NCBI RefSeq assembly: GCF_014874095.1
Contig: NZ_JADBEB010000001.1
Location: forward strand, 5,208,001-5,272,000
DNA from: Plantactinospora soyae
GTDB taxonomy: Bacteria; Actinomycetota; Actinomycetes; Mycobacteriales; Micromonosporaceae
Length of the DNA stretch: 64,000 nt
Direction: 5' to 3'
Shown: one piece after another, positions 1 through 8,727 of the stretch
Layout: every line of letters starts with the position of its first letter
Position numbering within the stretch: position 1 is the first letter of the stretch
Notes under the pieces: model-generated
Told to the model about the DNA's origin: nothing
Seen by the model: the letters and a program-made list of their open reading frames with translations, nothing else
Database searches by the model: none
Position numbers and translations under genes: made by a program

Positions 1-1
1 G

Positions 2-271
2 GTGGTCGACGTCGCGTTCCGTGAACAGCCGACTCCGGCCGCCCTGAGCCGACTCGCCGATCTCCTGGGCCAGGAGTCTGGCGCCGACCCGGCCTTCGCG
101 GAGGAGTTCCGCAGTCGCTGGGTCCGGGCACATGCGGCCGTCACCGTAGAACAGGGCGGCGTGGTCAACTCGGTCTCGGGCGACGTCAGCGGAAACGTGG
201 TGCAGGCGCGGGACGTACACGGCGGAATCAACCTCGGCGGCCCTCCGACACCAGGGAGCCGTCGTACCTGA
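2..271 (+). CDS. C-terminal part of a conflict-system-type protein (5' end outside window)
   Basis: The frame is open to the left edge of the window, so this is probably the end of a longer protein and the GTG at 2 need not be the start. The visible 89 residues are a helical, acidic stretch followed by a glycine/valine-rich strand segment (about residues 52-80) with the pattern VNSVSGDVSGNVVQARDVHG. From family knowledge, this type of segment recurs in actinobacterial multidomain proteins linked to NTPase or effector-associated conflict systems, next to the effector part. The catalytic or NTPase part is not in view. The next gene is a small membrane protein about 50 bp downstream and a restriction-type nuclease follows, which fits an accessory defence neighbourhood (inference). 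Confidence 0.5.
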   Translation: MVDVAFREQPTPAALSRLADLLGQESGADPAFAEEFRSRWVRAHAAVTVEQGGVVNSVSGDVSGNVVQARDVHGGINLGGPPTPGSRRT

Positions 272-319
272 TTAACCGACGGGCGGCCGGTGACGCTCGA
301 CGTTGCTATCGTGCCTGCG

Positions 320-688
320 ATGAGCCCAGAGCAACCACGACGTAGCGTAGGGCGACGAGGTTCCAAGTCGGGACAGGACCCCCTCCAGAGGTATCAGCAG
401 GAGGTCGCGGCACTGCGGGAGAGTTCCCTTCGTCTGTTTCGCAACGCGCTCGCGAACGTCCCGATCTTCTTCGCGGTTGTCTCAGGGTTCCTGATTCTCT
501 CGGGCGACGTCACGCCTACGACGCTGGTCCCGATGTCGTTGAGTGTTGTCGGCGGGGCCTTCGGCATCGTCACCTATCTGGTGGGCGACCAACCCGCGCT
601 GGCCCGTCGCCTGCTCGTCGCCGCGGTGGTCTTCGCCGCGATGGGCCTGGCCGGCATGATCCTGGTGAGAGTGGTGATCGAAGCATGA
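320..688 (+). CDS. Small three-span membrane protein
   Basis: I do not recognise a named family. About 45 hydrophilic, basic residues are followed by three hydrophobic segments (around residues 46-63, 68-85 and 95-115), so it should sit in the cytoplasmic membrane with a cytosolic N-terminus. ATG at 320 is chosen; a GTG at 290 in the same frame would add ten residues. The layout (short charged helix, then tightly packed membrane spans, next to a protein with a conflict-system motif) recalls the associated membrane domains of actinobacterial defence systems, but no diagnostic motif is visible. It precedes the GmrSD-like gene by 217 bp of sequence with no gene. Confidence 0.5.
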   Translation: MSPEQPRRSVGRRGSKSGQDPLQRYQQEVAALRESSLRLFRNALANVPIFFAVVSGFLILSGDVTPTTLVPMSLSVVGGAFGIVTYLVGDQPALARRLLVAAVVFAAMGLAGMILVRVVIEA

Positions 689-905
689 CCTGTTTGGATC
701 ACGTACGCGGGCTCTGGCCACAACAGCAGACGGGACTGACGGCTGTGCTGCATCGCTGACCCGCCTCAGCACGGTGGCTACGCGACGCCTACACCTCGTC
801 CACCATTGGGTGGAGTTCCTGTCCTGACGTACGTTGCCACGCGGACCACCACCTGATTGTCTTGCCCCGGCTCGAAGGCATGTCCACACGAGACGGGAGA
901 TCAAT

Positions 906-3440
906 ATGGTGGCGGCACGGGAGACGACGCTGCAAGAGTTGTTGGAGGGCTCGAAGCAGTATCAGGTGCCGCTGTACCAGCGTACGTATTCGTGGACCAC
1001 GGAGCAGTTCGAGCGCCTGTGGGAGGACATCCTCAAGATGGTGGAGGACCGGGCTGCCGGAGCGAGCGGAACGCACTTCATCGGCTCCGTTGTACTGGCG
1101 CCCAGCCCCGCGAACGGTCCGGCGGGCGTTCAGGAGTTTCTGGTGGTGGACGGCCAGCAACGGCTCACCACCCTGTCCCTCCTGCTCTGCGCCATCCGCG
1201 ACCACCGCGCCGAACACGAGCACCCCGAGCACCGGGACCGGATCGACCAGCAGTACCTGATCAACAAATGGAAACCGGAGCAGCACCGCTCAAAGCTCGT
1301 ACCCACCCAGGCCGACCGGGCCGCCTACCTGGCCTGCCTGGACGCGACTCCACAGGCGGGCGGTAGCGACCAGGTCGGTGCGGCGTACCGGTTCTTTACC
1401 GCGCAGCTCGCCGCCGCCGACGACCCGGACGACCCCCTCGACATCGAACGCATCGAGGACGCCGTCATCTCGGGACTGGGACTGGTCTCGGTCACCGCGC
1501 AGCCGGGCGACAACGTTTATCGGATCTTCGAGTCTCTCAACAACACCGGGCGGAAACTCACCCAGGCTGATCTGCTGCGCAACTACCTCTTCATGCGGCT
1601 GCCCACCCGAGGCGAGGCCGTCTACCACTCCCTGTGGCTTCCACTCCAGAAGAAGCTGACCTCCAACGAGCTTGAGCTGCTCTTCTGGCTCGACCTGGTG
1701 CAGCGGGACGCCCGGGTCAAGCAGACGGACATCTACTCCGGGCAGCGGGACCGGCTCAACCGGATGCGATCCGAGGAGGAGATCGAGGCGGAGGTGCGGC
1801 GTTTCAGCCGCCTCGGAGCCCTCCTCGGGACCATCCTCCATCCGAGCGAAGAGCAGGACCCCGGCGTACGGCGGCGACTCGAGCGACTGAGCGCCTGGGG
1901 TACGACCACCGTCTACCCGCTCCTGCTGCACCTGCTCGACCGTCGGGAGCAGCAGACGGCGACCTCCGCACAGATCGCCTCGGCGATGCTGTACGTCGAG
2001 AGCTTCTTCGTCCGGCGTCTCGTCATCGGCCGGGCCACCGCCAACATCAACCGTATCCTTCTCTCGATCGTCACCGAGATGAGCGAGGAACTGCCGGTCG
2101 ACGAGGCGGTTCGGGCATACCTGTCGGCCGGCCGGAAGCACTACGCCACCGATTCCAGCGTCCGTACCGCAGTGCCGTCGATGCCCTACTACCTGAACGG
2201 CCGCCCGCATCAGCGCAATCTGGTGCTCCAGTGGCTGGAGGAGTCGTACGGCAGCAAGGAAGCGGTGGCGCTGGACTCGCTGACCGTCGAGCACGTGATG
2301 CCGCAAACAGCCACCACGGAGTGGCGGCAGATGTTGGGCAGCGACCTCGGGCCCGAGGAGAACTTCGCCGAGGCGCATGACGCCCTGGTCCACACGCTCG
2401 GAAACCTGACCCTCACCGGCTACAACTCCGAACTGAGCAACAGCTCGTTCGCGGTGAAGCGCGTCAAACTGGCAAAGAGCGGGATCGCCCTGAACCAGGA
2501 GATCGCCGCCCAGGTCCGCTGGGGACGCGGCGAGATCCACGCCCGCGCCGATTCCCTGGCCGACCGCATCATCTCGATCTGGCCGGGGCCCAGCACCGAG
2601 GAGGCGGACAACAGGTCGGCGGTGCTCTGGGACCTCATGCACAAGGCACTCGCCGAGCTTCCCGCCGGTTCCTGGACCACGTACGGCGACGTTGCCGCAC
2701 TGATCGGCAGCCACCCGGTGCCTGTCGGCGCCCGGCTCGCCACCTACCCGGCCCCGAACGCGCACCGGGTCCTCCAGGTCGAAGGCACCGTCTCACCCGG
2801 CTTCCGGTGGGCAGACCCGACCCGTACCGAGGATCCTCGGGATCTGCTGCGGGCCGAAGGCGTGGAGTTCGACAGGTATGAGCGGGCCAACCAGGCGCAG
2901 CGGATCGTCGCCGAGGAGCTGGCGCAGTTGGCCGGCATGACGCCGGGGGATCTGCCCGGTCCGCGCTCGAATCGGGACCTCCCGTACGCCGACCGGTTCG
3001 TCGAGCAGCTGACAGACCTACAGAGTCCGAAGGTGGCCAACGCGACCCTCGCCGTTCTCGAGGCCTGGACCGGGATGGGCGGGACCCTTGGCTACGGCAG
3101 CGGCGGGGAAACCTCGTGCTTCCTGCTGGCACGGGGCAAGGAGCACGAACTCGGCAACATCTGGCCCGCGGCGATCTACCCGAGCGGAAAGTTCGAGATC
3201 GTGTTCCAGCACCTGAGCGTCCGTACGCCGTTCGACGACGTCACCCTTCGGGAGGAGCTTCGGCAGCGGTTGAATCAGCTTCCGGGCGTGGATATCGCCG
3301 CCGCGAAGATCGCTCTTCGCCCTGGCTTTCCCTTGGAGGTCCTCGTTGATCCGACGGCCCGCGACGCGTTACTCGAACATCTCGGCTGGTTCTACGAACA
3401 GGCCCAGATGCCTACCCCGGACGCATCGGTCGCGGTCTAG
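906..3440 (+). CDS. GmrSD-like (DUF262/DUF1524) nuclease fused to an alkyltransferase-like domain
   Basis: 844 residues from ATG 906, preceded by GGGAGA; an upstream GTG at 834 in frame is less likely. The N-terminal DUF262 part has PLYQRTYSW (22-30) and VVDGQQRLTTL (80-90), the hallmark of the ParB-like NTP-dependent GmrS half. The DUF1524 HNH part has VEHVMPQT with H463, followed by HTLGNLTLTGYN, as in the GmrD nuclease half. Single-chain GmrSD enzymes cut modified (glucosylated or methylated) phage DNA. Unusually, residues about 575-680 resemble an alkyltransferase-like fold: WTTYGDVAALIG from W590 and PNAHRVLQVEG (618-628), where the reactive Cys of the MGMT motif PCHR is replaced by Ala. 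A further domain of about 160 residues, not recognised, completes the protein. The ATL part could recognise bulky modified bases (inference). Confidence 0.85.
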   Translation: MVAARETTLQELLEGSKQYQVPLYQRTYSWTTEQFERLWEDILKMVEDRAAGASGTHFIGSVVLAPSPANGPAGVQEFLVVDGQQRLTTLSLLLCAIRDHRAEHEHPEHRDRIDQQYLINKWKPEQHRSKLVPTQADRAAYLACLDATPQAGGSDQVGAAYRFFTAQLAAADDPDDPLDIERIEDAVISGLGLVSVTAQPGDNVYRIFESLNNTGRKLTQADLLRNYLFMRLPTRGEAVYHSLWLPLQKKLTSNELELLFWLDLVQRDARVKQTDIYSGQRDRLNRMRSEEEIEAEVRRFSRLGALLGTILHPSEEQDPGVRRRLERLSAWGTTTVYPLLLHLLDRREQQTATSAQIASAMLYVESFFVRRLVIGRATANINRILLSIVTEMSEELPVDEAVRAYLSAGRKHYATDSSVRTAVPSMPYYLNGRPHQRNLVLQWLEESYGSKEAVALDSLTVEHVMPQTATTEWRQMLGSDLGPEENFAEAHDALVHTLGNLTLTGYNSELSNSSFAVKRVKLAKSGIALNQEIAAQVRWGRGEIHARADSLADRIISIWPGPSTEEADNRSAVLWDLMHKALAELPAGSWTTYGDVAALIGSHPVPVGARLATYPAPNAHRVLQVEGTVSPGFRWADPTRTEDPRDLLRAEGVEFDRYERANQAQRIVAEELAQLAGMTPGDLPGPRSNRDLPYADRFVEQLTDLQSPKVANATLAVLEAWTGMGGTLGYGSGGETSCFLLARGKEHELGNIWPAAIYPSGKFEIVFQHLSVRTPFDDVTLREELRQRLNQLPGVDIAAAKIALRPGFPLEVLVDPTARDALLEHLGWFYEQAQMPTPDASVAV

Positions 3441-3555
3441 GCGGTACGTCCAGCCGCACCCCGTCGGCTGCCCCTTCGGTGACCGTCGGTAGAGGACAGT
3501 GACTCTGGACGCCGGCTGCTATCTTTGGCTCAACTCTGACGCAGGGAGCGCTTCA

Positions 3556-3831
3556 TTGTCGGACGAAAGTGAGTACATCCACGCGCTTCGAAGAAGGGCG
3601 GCGGATGTTTCAATAGCGTTCGGCCTCTTGATGCTCTACATCATGATCGCCCCGGGCGAGATCTCGCCTGCTCTGCCGGGGCAGATTGCGTGTGTCATTG
3701 GCGGGGGACTGGCAATTGGTGTCTACCGTGCACCCGAAACGTCCCAGTCGCGCCTGTTCAGCCTGTGGTCGGCGGTCATGACAGTTGTGGGACTAGTTGG
3801 GGTCGCGCTGGCTATATCGCTTGCCAAGTAG
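3556..3831 (+). CDS. Small membrane protein, unknown function
   Basis: Ninety-one residues if started at TTG 3556, which has GGGAG at 3544-3548 about 8 bp upstream; GTG 3499 in the same frame gives 110 residues but lacks such a site. A short charged N-terminus is followed by three hydrophobic segments. It lies 17 bp before the WXG100-like gene and may be cotranscribed with it. No family is recognised. In size and layout it resembles the membrane protein at 320-688, so the two could be related parts of one accessory region (inference). Confidence 0.45.
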   Translation: MSDESEYIHALRRRAADVSIAFGLLMLYIMIAPGEISPALPGQIACVIGGGLAIGVYRAPETSQSRLFSLWSAVMTVVGLVGVALAISLAK

Positions 3832-3848
3832 GGATACGGGGAGAGGGC

Positions 3849-4955
3849 ATGAGCCTTGCGGTGCAACCGGATTCATTGGACGGCTACGCGAGGCAGGTGA
3901 GCCGGGCCGCGGAGGACAGTGCCGCCGTCAAGGACTACCTCGGAGGCTTTCCGACCCCGACTGGTCTCGATGGCGGCGGTCTCATCTATGCGATCGGATC
4001 TTCTCACGGCGAAGCTATGACGGCTGCGATCGGTGCGACGACCAGGGTCTCGGAGGTACTGGGGGCTAGTGAGACCGGCTTGATGTCTGCGGCCAGATAC
4101 TATCGGACTGCGGATTCGGCTTCCGCAGCTCGGATGGACGGCTCGCTCACCGCGGGCCGACCTCCGGCCAGAGACTCCCGGCTCGACCAGCAGTGGGCGG
4201 CAGATCCCTGCCCACCGTCCTTCACAGACAGCCGCGACCCGAACGGTCGGCTTATTCCGGTCGCAGACGTCGAATACTCCCACCCGCTGGGGTTCATGGA
4301 CAACCTCAGTATTTCGAGCTGGGCGCTGAAGGGTTTCCAGGAGGTGCTCGGGTTCAACCCCCTGGAGCGGGTCCTGGAGCACTTCGCCGGTGACTGGCAG
4401 TCCATCGCCAGAGGTGGAGTGGCGCTCGGTCGTGCCGGCGAGGCCATGCAGGACCTGGGCTACAACGTCCAGGGCGGGGCGATAGCGCTTCGCGACGACT
4501 GGACTGGCCGGGCCGCCGACATGGCCTTCACACACTTCACCCGCCTGGCGCACGGGGCCGCCGACATGCACGATCCGTTGAAAGAAATGGCCAAGAGGTT
4601 CGGCGAGATCGCACATGGTGTCTGGAGCACGTGCGAGGCCGTAAGCGGCATTATCAAGTCGATGATCGACGCGGCGATCGTTGCCGGGATCGCGGCGGCG
4701 GCCGGAACGGTCACGGCGGTGTCGGGTGTGGGGGCGGTCGTCGGTTACGGGGTGGCCGCCGTCGAGGTGGCCAACATTTTGCATATGTGGGCGCAGGCCA
4801 CCAAGGCGATACAGGCCCTCTACGGACTTGTACAGGGTGCTGTCGGAATGATCGAGGCGCAGGTCACCCGTCTGCGGGATGTGACGATCCAGAACATGTC
4901 CGGATACACCTCCTACCGTCACCCGATGGTCCCCGACTCAGTGGGGGTGCACTGA
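3849..4955 (+). CDS. WXG100-like protein, probable type VII secretion substrate
   Basis: 368 residues from ATG 3849, behind GGGGAGAGGG. The protein is mostly alpha-helical. It has an early helical region (1-90), a proline-rich middle, and a second long helical region that contains a WTG turn (around residue 218) between two helices, typical of WXG100 and related ESX/type VII proteins. A hydrophobic Ala/Gly/Val-rich stretch near residues 275-315 could be a membrane-interacting hairpin. No C-terminal toxin domain is visible. The next ORF starts 2 bp after the stop, so the pair is an operon. No ESX core components (EccC ATPase and so on) are nearby, so export would depend on a system encoded elsewhere. 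Confidence 0.65.
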   Translation: MSLAVQPDSLDGYARQVSRAAEDSAAVKDYLGGFPTPTGLDGGGLIYAIGSSHGEAMTAAIGATTRVSEVLGASETGLMSAARYYRTADSASAARMDGSLTAGRPPARDSRLDQQWAADPCPPSFTDSRDPNGRLIPVADVEYSHPLGFMDNLSISSWALKGFQEVLGFNPLERVLEHFAGDWQSIARGGVALGRAGEAMQDLGYNVQGGAIALRDDWTGRAADMAFTHFTRLAHGAADMHDPLKEMAKRFGEIAHGVWSTCEAVSGIIKSMIDAAIVAGIAAAAGTVTAVSGVGAVVGYGVAAVEVANILHMWAQATKAIQALYGLVQGAVGMIEAQVTRLRDVTIQNMSGYTSYRHPMVPDSVGVH

Positions 4956-4957
4956 CC

Positions 4958-5281
4958 ATGCATGACAGCGTCTATGAGATCGCCGGTGACGATCCACGGA
5001 TCGCCAAGTTGCTTCGGGCCAGTCTCACCAAACTTGCCGACGGGCCATCGGGCCCGCTCCGGGAGATGGCGGAGAACGTGCTCAGCGGACAGCAGGATCT
5101 ACGCGTCGCCGCCACGTCCGACGCGTACGGCTCCGAGTTGGGTGATGCCTTCGGCCGGTTCTGGTCGCACTACGAAACGCTGGACGAGACGCAGCGGCAG
5201 GAACTGGTCGAGCAGACCGAGGGGCAGCTCGACGATCTGCTCGCGGAGCCCAGCGACAGATCCCACGGCACCGATCGCTGA
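4958..5281 (+). CDS. Small acidic protein paired with WXG100-like gene
   Basis: 107 residues, ATG 4958, starting 2 bp after the preceding stop, so translation is probably coupled. The composition is acidic, with helices and no membrane segment or signal peptide. No family is recognised. By position it could be a chaperone, partner or immunity-like protein for the preceding type VII-type protein, but nothing in the sequence shows this directly. The 239 bp after it, up to the convergent quinoprotein gene, hold no gene. Confidence 0.5.
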   Translation: MHDSVYEIAGDDPRIAKLLRASLTKLADGPSGPLREMAENVLSGQQDLRVAATSDAYGSELGDAFGRFWSHYETLDETQRQELVEQTEGQLDDLLAEPSDRSHGTDR

Positions 5282-5520
5282 TCGGTAACGAGGCCCACCT
5301 GCCATCTCACCGATTGTCCACAAATTTTTTCCGGGCCAAGGGTGAGCGAGAGCGGTGCCGGCAGTGCGAGGCCGATCGACGTACTCCGACGGGCGCAGCC
5401 GCCCCCCCGCCCGTACCCCCGGAACAGTCGCGATAGCTGGTGGTGACCTGGAATCGCATCACCGCACCCCAACTGACGACGGTCCGGGCGGGGCCGGCTG
5501 CTGGCCGGACGACCTCAGCC

Positions 5521-7476
5521 TCAGGGACTGGTACAGGTGGGCGAGGCCGGTGGCGTGTTGCTGCCGTTCCAATTGGCGAGGAAGCCGAACGTGGTGCTGC
5601 CGTTCGCGCTCAGGCGGCCGTTGTAGGCGGCGTTGCGAACCGTGACGTCGTCACCGTTGCCGGCGACTGAGCCGTTCCAGAGTTGGCTGATCCGTTGACC
5701 GCCGGGGAAGGTCCACCGTACCGTCCAGCCGTCGACCGCGGCGGCGCCGGCCCGCACCGCCACTTCCCCCTGGAAGCCGCCCGGCCACTGACTGACGATC
5801 CGGTACGCGACCGTGCAGGCCGAAGCCGGGGCAGTGGTCGGGGGAGTGGTGGGCGGCGTTGTCGGGGCTGCCGTGGGTGGCGTGGTCGGCGGCGTGCTGG
5901 GTGGCGTGGTCGGGCCGGCGGGGAGCGAGAATGCGTAGAACGTGGTGCTGGTGGCGCCGAGACGTTGGTAGCCGTTACCCCAGTAGAGCGTGCCGTCGAC
6001 GATCGCGGGGCCGGCATTCGAGGCGCCCGCGCCCTGGTACTCCCACAGCACCTCACCCGTGGCGGCGTCCAACGCGTACATGTAGCCGTTCAGGGAGCCG
6101 TAGTAGACCACCCCGTTCGCCGTGGTGGCGGGACCGACCGCCAGGCCGCCGTGTGGTTCGGGTACCTGCCAGAGGATCTCACCGGTCGCCACGTCCAGCG
6201 CCCCGAAGGAGCTGTAGTCGATGGTTTCGCCGTTGGGCAGCTCGTACGGCTCCCGGTCGTAGTCGGTCTCGGCGAAGAAGATCCGCTCGCCGTCGTTGGC
6301 GGTGCCCCACTCGATGCCGCCCAGCACCGAACCCGGCCCGACCGACGCGCTCCAGATGATCTCTCCGGTCACGGCGTCGAGCATCCAGAACTCGCCGCTC
6401 TTCTGACCGGCGCCGACGGCCCGGCGGGGCTGACCGTCCGGACCGGGAATGGTGAACAGGTGGGTGCCGTCACTGGTGTCGTGGTCCGGGCCGGGGTTCG
6501 GGCAGTTGTTCGGCGGAAAGCCGGGTATGCAGGCCAGGTTCCAGGCGTCGAAGCGGGACGGCCCGGTCGACCACTTGATCTCACCCGTGGTCAGGTCCAT
6601 CGCGAGAATCGAGTCCTTGGCGTTCCATGGCGGCAGGCACTCCTGCGGGGTACCGCCGTTGGTCTGGCACTCCTGGGCGCTCTGCGGGATCGAGTAGTTC
6701 TGGCCGGTACCGACGAAGACCGTGTTGCTTCCCGGGTCGATGGTGGGGGTACTGCCCCAGACCGACGCGCCGCTGAAGATGTCGCCGCCCGGGCCCTCCT
6801 GTTCCGGGAGGGTGTGGCTCTTCCACAGCACCTCCCCGCTGGCGGCGTCGATCGCCACCAGGCTGCCCCGGAACGTGCAGCAGTCGTACGCCGGGTCGCC
6901 GGCCTGGAGGAACTCCAGTGAGGAGACGCCCTGGTAGATGACACCCGCGTAGATGGCCGGCGACGAGGTGAGTATCGCGTCCGGGTGCGGGTCCATCGCG
7001 GTGTTCCAGCGCAGGTCGCCGGTCTCGGTGTCGATCGCCAGCAGGCGGCCACCGGCCTGGGTGCCGATGTAGGCGGTGTCGCCCGCCACGAGCGGGCTGG
7101 TCCGGGCGAAGGTGTCCGGGATGCCGGCGTACTCGGGAACCGAGCGGGACCAGATCACCTCGCCGGACTCCGCGTCGACCTTCCAGAACGTCCCACCCCA
7201 GTCGGGGAAGTAGACGGCGCCGTCGACGACGGCCGGCGTCGCGGATACGTCGCCGCTGGTGGTGGCGGTCCAGTCGACCTCCAGGTCGCCCACGCTCGAC
7301 GGGTCGAGAAGTTGTTCGGCCGGATTCGACCGGGTGTTGCTGATGTCGTGTCCGCCCATCGCCCATTGTGCGCCATCCTGGGCGCTTGCTGGTGGTGCGT
7401 GGACCACCGGTACGAGCGCCACCACGCATGCCATGGTCAGCGCGGACGCGCCCACGGCGCGTCGAATTGTGCTCAT
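5521..7476 (-). CDS. Secreted PQQ-type quinoprotein with C-terminal CBM2
   Basis: 651 residues from ATG 7476 (AAGGGGG just upstream); an in-frame ATG at 7521 would run through the operator-like repeat. Residues 1-32 are a Sec signal peptide ending ASA. The body is a beta-propeller with repeated blade motifs of the type AxxGEVxW (for example 102-109, 211-218). It resembles quinoprotein dehydrogenases of the polyvinyl-alcohol-dehydrogenase type, including WGSTPTIDPGS and VFVGTGQNYS. Adjacent cysteines C199-C200 match the vicinal disulfide that stacks on PQQ in methanol dehydrogenase-like enzymes. A Pro/Thr linker (around 530-560) leads to a family 2 cellulose-binding module with terminal Cys residues and surface Trp. 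Likely role: extracellular PQQ-dependent oxidation of a carbohydrate at a polysaccharide surface (inference). Substrate is unknown, and a haem c motif is absent. Confidence 0.8.
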   Translation of the reverse strand: MSTIRRAVGASALTMACVVALVPVVHAPPASAQDGAQWAMGGHDISNTRSNPAEQLLDPSSVGDLEVDWTATTSGDVSATPAVVDGAVYFPDWGGTFWKVDAESGEVIWSRSVPEYAGIPDTFARTSPLVAGDTAYIGTQAGGRLLAIDTETGDLRWNTAMDPHPDAILTSSPAIYAGVIYQGVSSLEFLQAGDPAYDCCTFRGSLVAIDAASGEVLWKSHTLPEQEGPGGDIFSGASVWGSTPTIDPGSNTVFVGTGQNYSIPQSAQECQTNGGTPQECLPPWNAKDSILAMDLTTGEIKWSTGPSRFDAWNLACIPGFPPNNCPNPGPDHDTSDGTHLFTIPGPDGQPRRAVGAGQKSGEFWMLDAVTGEIIWSASVGPGSVLGGIEWGTANDGERIFFAETDYDREPYELPNGETIDYSSFGALDVATGEILWQVPEPHGGLAVGPATTANGVVYYGSLNGYMYALDAATGEVLWEYQGAGASNAGPAIVDGTLYWGNGYQRLGATSTTFYAFSLPAGPTTPPSTPPTTPPTAAPTTPPTTPPTTAPASACTVAYRIVSQWPGGFQGEVAVRAGAAAVDGWTVRWTFPGGQRISQLWNGSVAGNGDDVTVRNAAYNGRLSANGSTTFGFLANWNGSNTPPASPTCTSP

Positions 7477-7496
7477 CGTAGACCCCCTTACGAGTG

Positions 7497-7517
7497 AGAC
7501 ATATCCATAGACATATC
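7497..7517. promoter_or_regulatory. 9-bp direct repeat upstream of quinoprotein gene
   Basis: AGACATATC occurs twice (7497-7505 and 7509-7517), 12 bp start to start, in an AT-rich patch 21-41 bp upstream of the quinoprotein start. The position suits a regulator-binding site or promoter element. The cognate regulator is unknown. Confidence 0.4.
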
Positions 7518-7629
7518 TCAATGTAGAGGTCGATTCAAGAACGTTGGCGCCGATTTACGCGATATTCACGCACGCAGGGCCGGGCAATGCGCTCTGCCCG
7601 GGTTGACGCGTCGACGGGACCCGGCCGGG

Positions 7630-8376
7630 TCAGGTCCCGTCCGGCAGCCACCCCGAAAGGACGCCAGGATCGGCGACGGCGTGTTCCACCTGCTGCCGCT
7701 CCTGCGCGCTCAGCGGGATCTCCCGGAGCTGGGAACCCCATCCGGGTACCCGGTCGGGCTCGTTCAACGCGATCGACAACTCGATCAGCGCGGCCAGCGC
7801 CGTGGCCCGTTCGACGGCGGAGGCCGTTCCCGCGTGCCGGCGCAGCCCGGAATTGAGTGCCCGGAACGCGGCCAGGTCGTCGGTCTTGAACTCACGCAGG
7901 ATCCGCGCGTTGTCCAGGACCTTGGCCAGTCCCGTCAGCCGCTTCGAGCCGCCGTACTCCAGTTCCTGCGGTTCGTCGCGCCGGATGAAGATGATCGAGT
8001 TCCCGGAGGGATCGACGATGCTGAATCGGGACGCGCCGGGCCGGTAGCGGGTGATCCGGGGCAACCCCTTGCCAAGAACCTTCCCGTACGTCTTCCGCAT
8101 CGCCGCCACGAACGCCGCGTGGTACGGGGCGACCGCCCCGACCATCACCATGCAACCACCGGTGTTCTCCAACGACGGATCGAGGCCGGCGGACGCGGAC
8201 CCGTAGTGCAGCTCGAACCCGCTCCACCGGAACGCCAGATACACGTAGGGCTTCCGCTGCTCCCAGATCACCTCGAACCCGAGCGCACGCCAGAACGCGA
8301 GAGTGTCCTCGGCTGACACGCAGGGCAGCAGCGGCACGGTTCTCTCGTCCGGCACCACCAGTTCGTCGGTCGTCAT
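7630..8376 (-). CDS. Glyoxalase/bleomycin-resistance (VOC) superfamily protein
   Basis: 248 residues from ATG 8376; GTG 8385 is an alternative start. The first 120 residues have the VOC pattern: TVPLLPCVSAEDTLAFWRAL, a beta-strand with FELHYG, and FSIVDPSGNSIIFIRR near residues 115-130. VOC proteins are metal-binding enzymes or drug-binding resistance proteins. The substrate here cannot be told. The C-terminal 110 residues are helical and not part of the usual single VOC domain, so the protein is longer than most family members (about 120-150). It stands alone between the quinoprotein gene and the effector operon, transcribed in the same direction as both. Confidence 0.75.
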   Translation of the reverse strand: MTTDELVVPDERTVPLLPCVSAEDTLAFWRALGFEVIWEQRKPYVYLAFRWSGFELHYGSASAGLDPSLENTGGCMVMVGAVAPYHAAFVAAMRKTYGKVLGKGLPRITRYRPGASRFSIVDPSGNSIIFIRRDEPQELEYGGSKRLTGLAKVLDNARILREFKTDDLAAFRALNSGLRRHAGTASAVERATALAALIELSIALNEPDRVPGWGSQLREIPLSAQERQQVEHAVADPGVLSGWLPDGT

Positions 8377-8466
8377 CCTTGGCACCCCATCCGGCTGCAG
8401 TGGCGAGACCGGCCATTGTGCCAGCGGCCGGGCCCACCGCGCCTATGGCCGAACCGGTGGCGGGGC

Positions 8467-8727
8467 TCAGGCGGTGTAGAGGACGGAACCGGCCGGGACC
8501 TCGCCGGCACCGGACTCGACGCCCACCGTCGTCATACCCGGTCGCCCGTGCAGCTCGACCGTCCTGATGGTGGTCCGGATGCTCTCCCCGGCCGGTGTCC
8601 GGATCGTCACCGCGTCGCCGACCGCGAGATGTCCACCGGCGCGTCGCCCGGACAGCATCAGAAGGTTGCGGCTGGCGAGGCGGTGGACGAACTCCACCCG
8701 CAGTTCCGCCCGTTCCTGGTCGCTCAC
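8467..8727 (-). CDS. Small beta-barrel protein, candidate immunity partner of the HExxH effector
   Basis: 86 residues. GTG 8727 is chosen because GGAGG lies 8 bp upstream and the GTGA overlaps the stop of the preceding gene by 4 bp; ATG 8745 would overlap more. Residues about 35-86 (GGHLAVGDAVTIRTP, then paired strands and AGEVPAGSVLY) resemble the beta-barrel fold of domain 2 of translational GTPases, by pattern only. Being the last gene of an effector operon and translationally coupled to the toxin-like gene, it is a natural candidate for an immunity or modulating protein (inference). No named family is recognised. Confidence 0.5.
   Translation of the reverse strand: MSDQERAELRVEFVHRLASRNLLMLSGRRAGGHLAVGDAVTIRTPAGESIRTTIRTVELHGRPGMTTVGVESGAGEVPAGSVLYTA

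Noticed and set aside
5683-6921. Long open frame on the plus strand opposite the quinoprotein gene
   Set aside because: It is the mirror of a well-supported gene in GC-rich DNA, with low-complexity Arg/Gly/Ala sequence and no domain.
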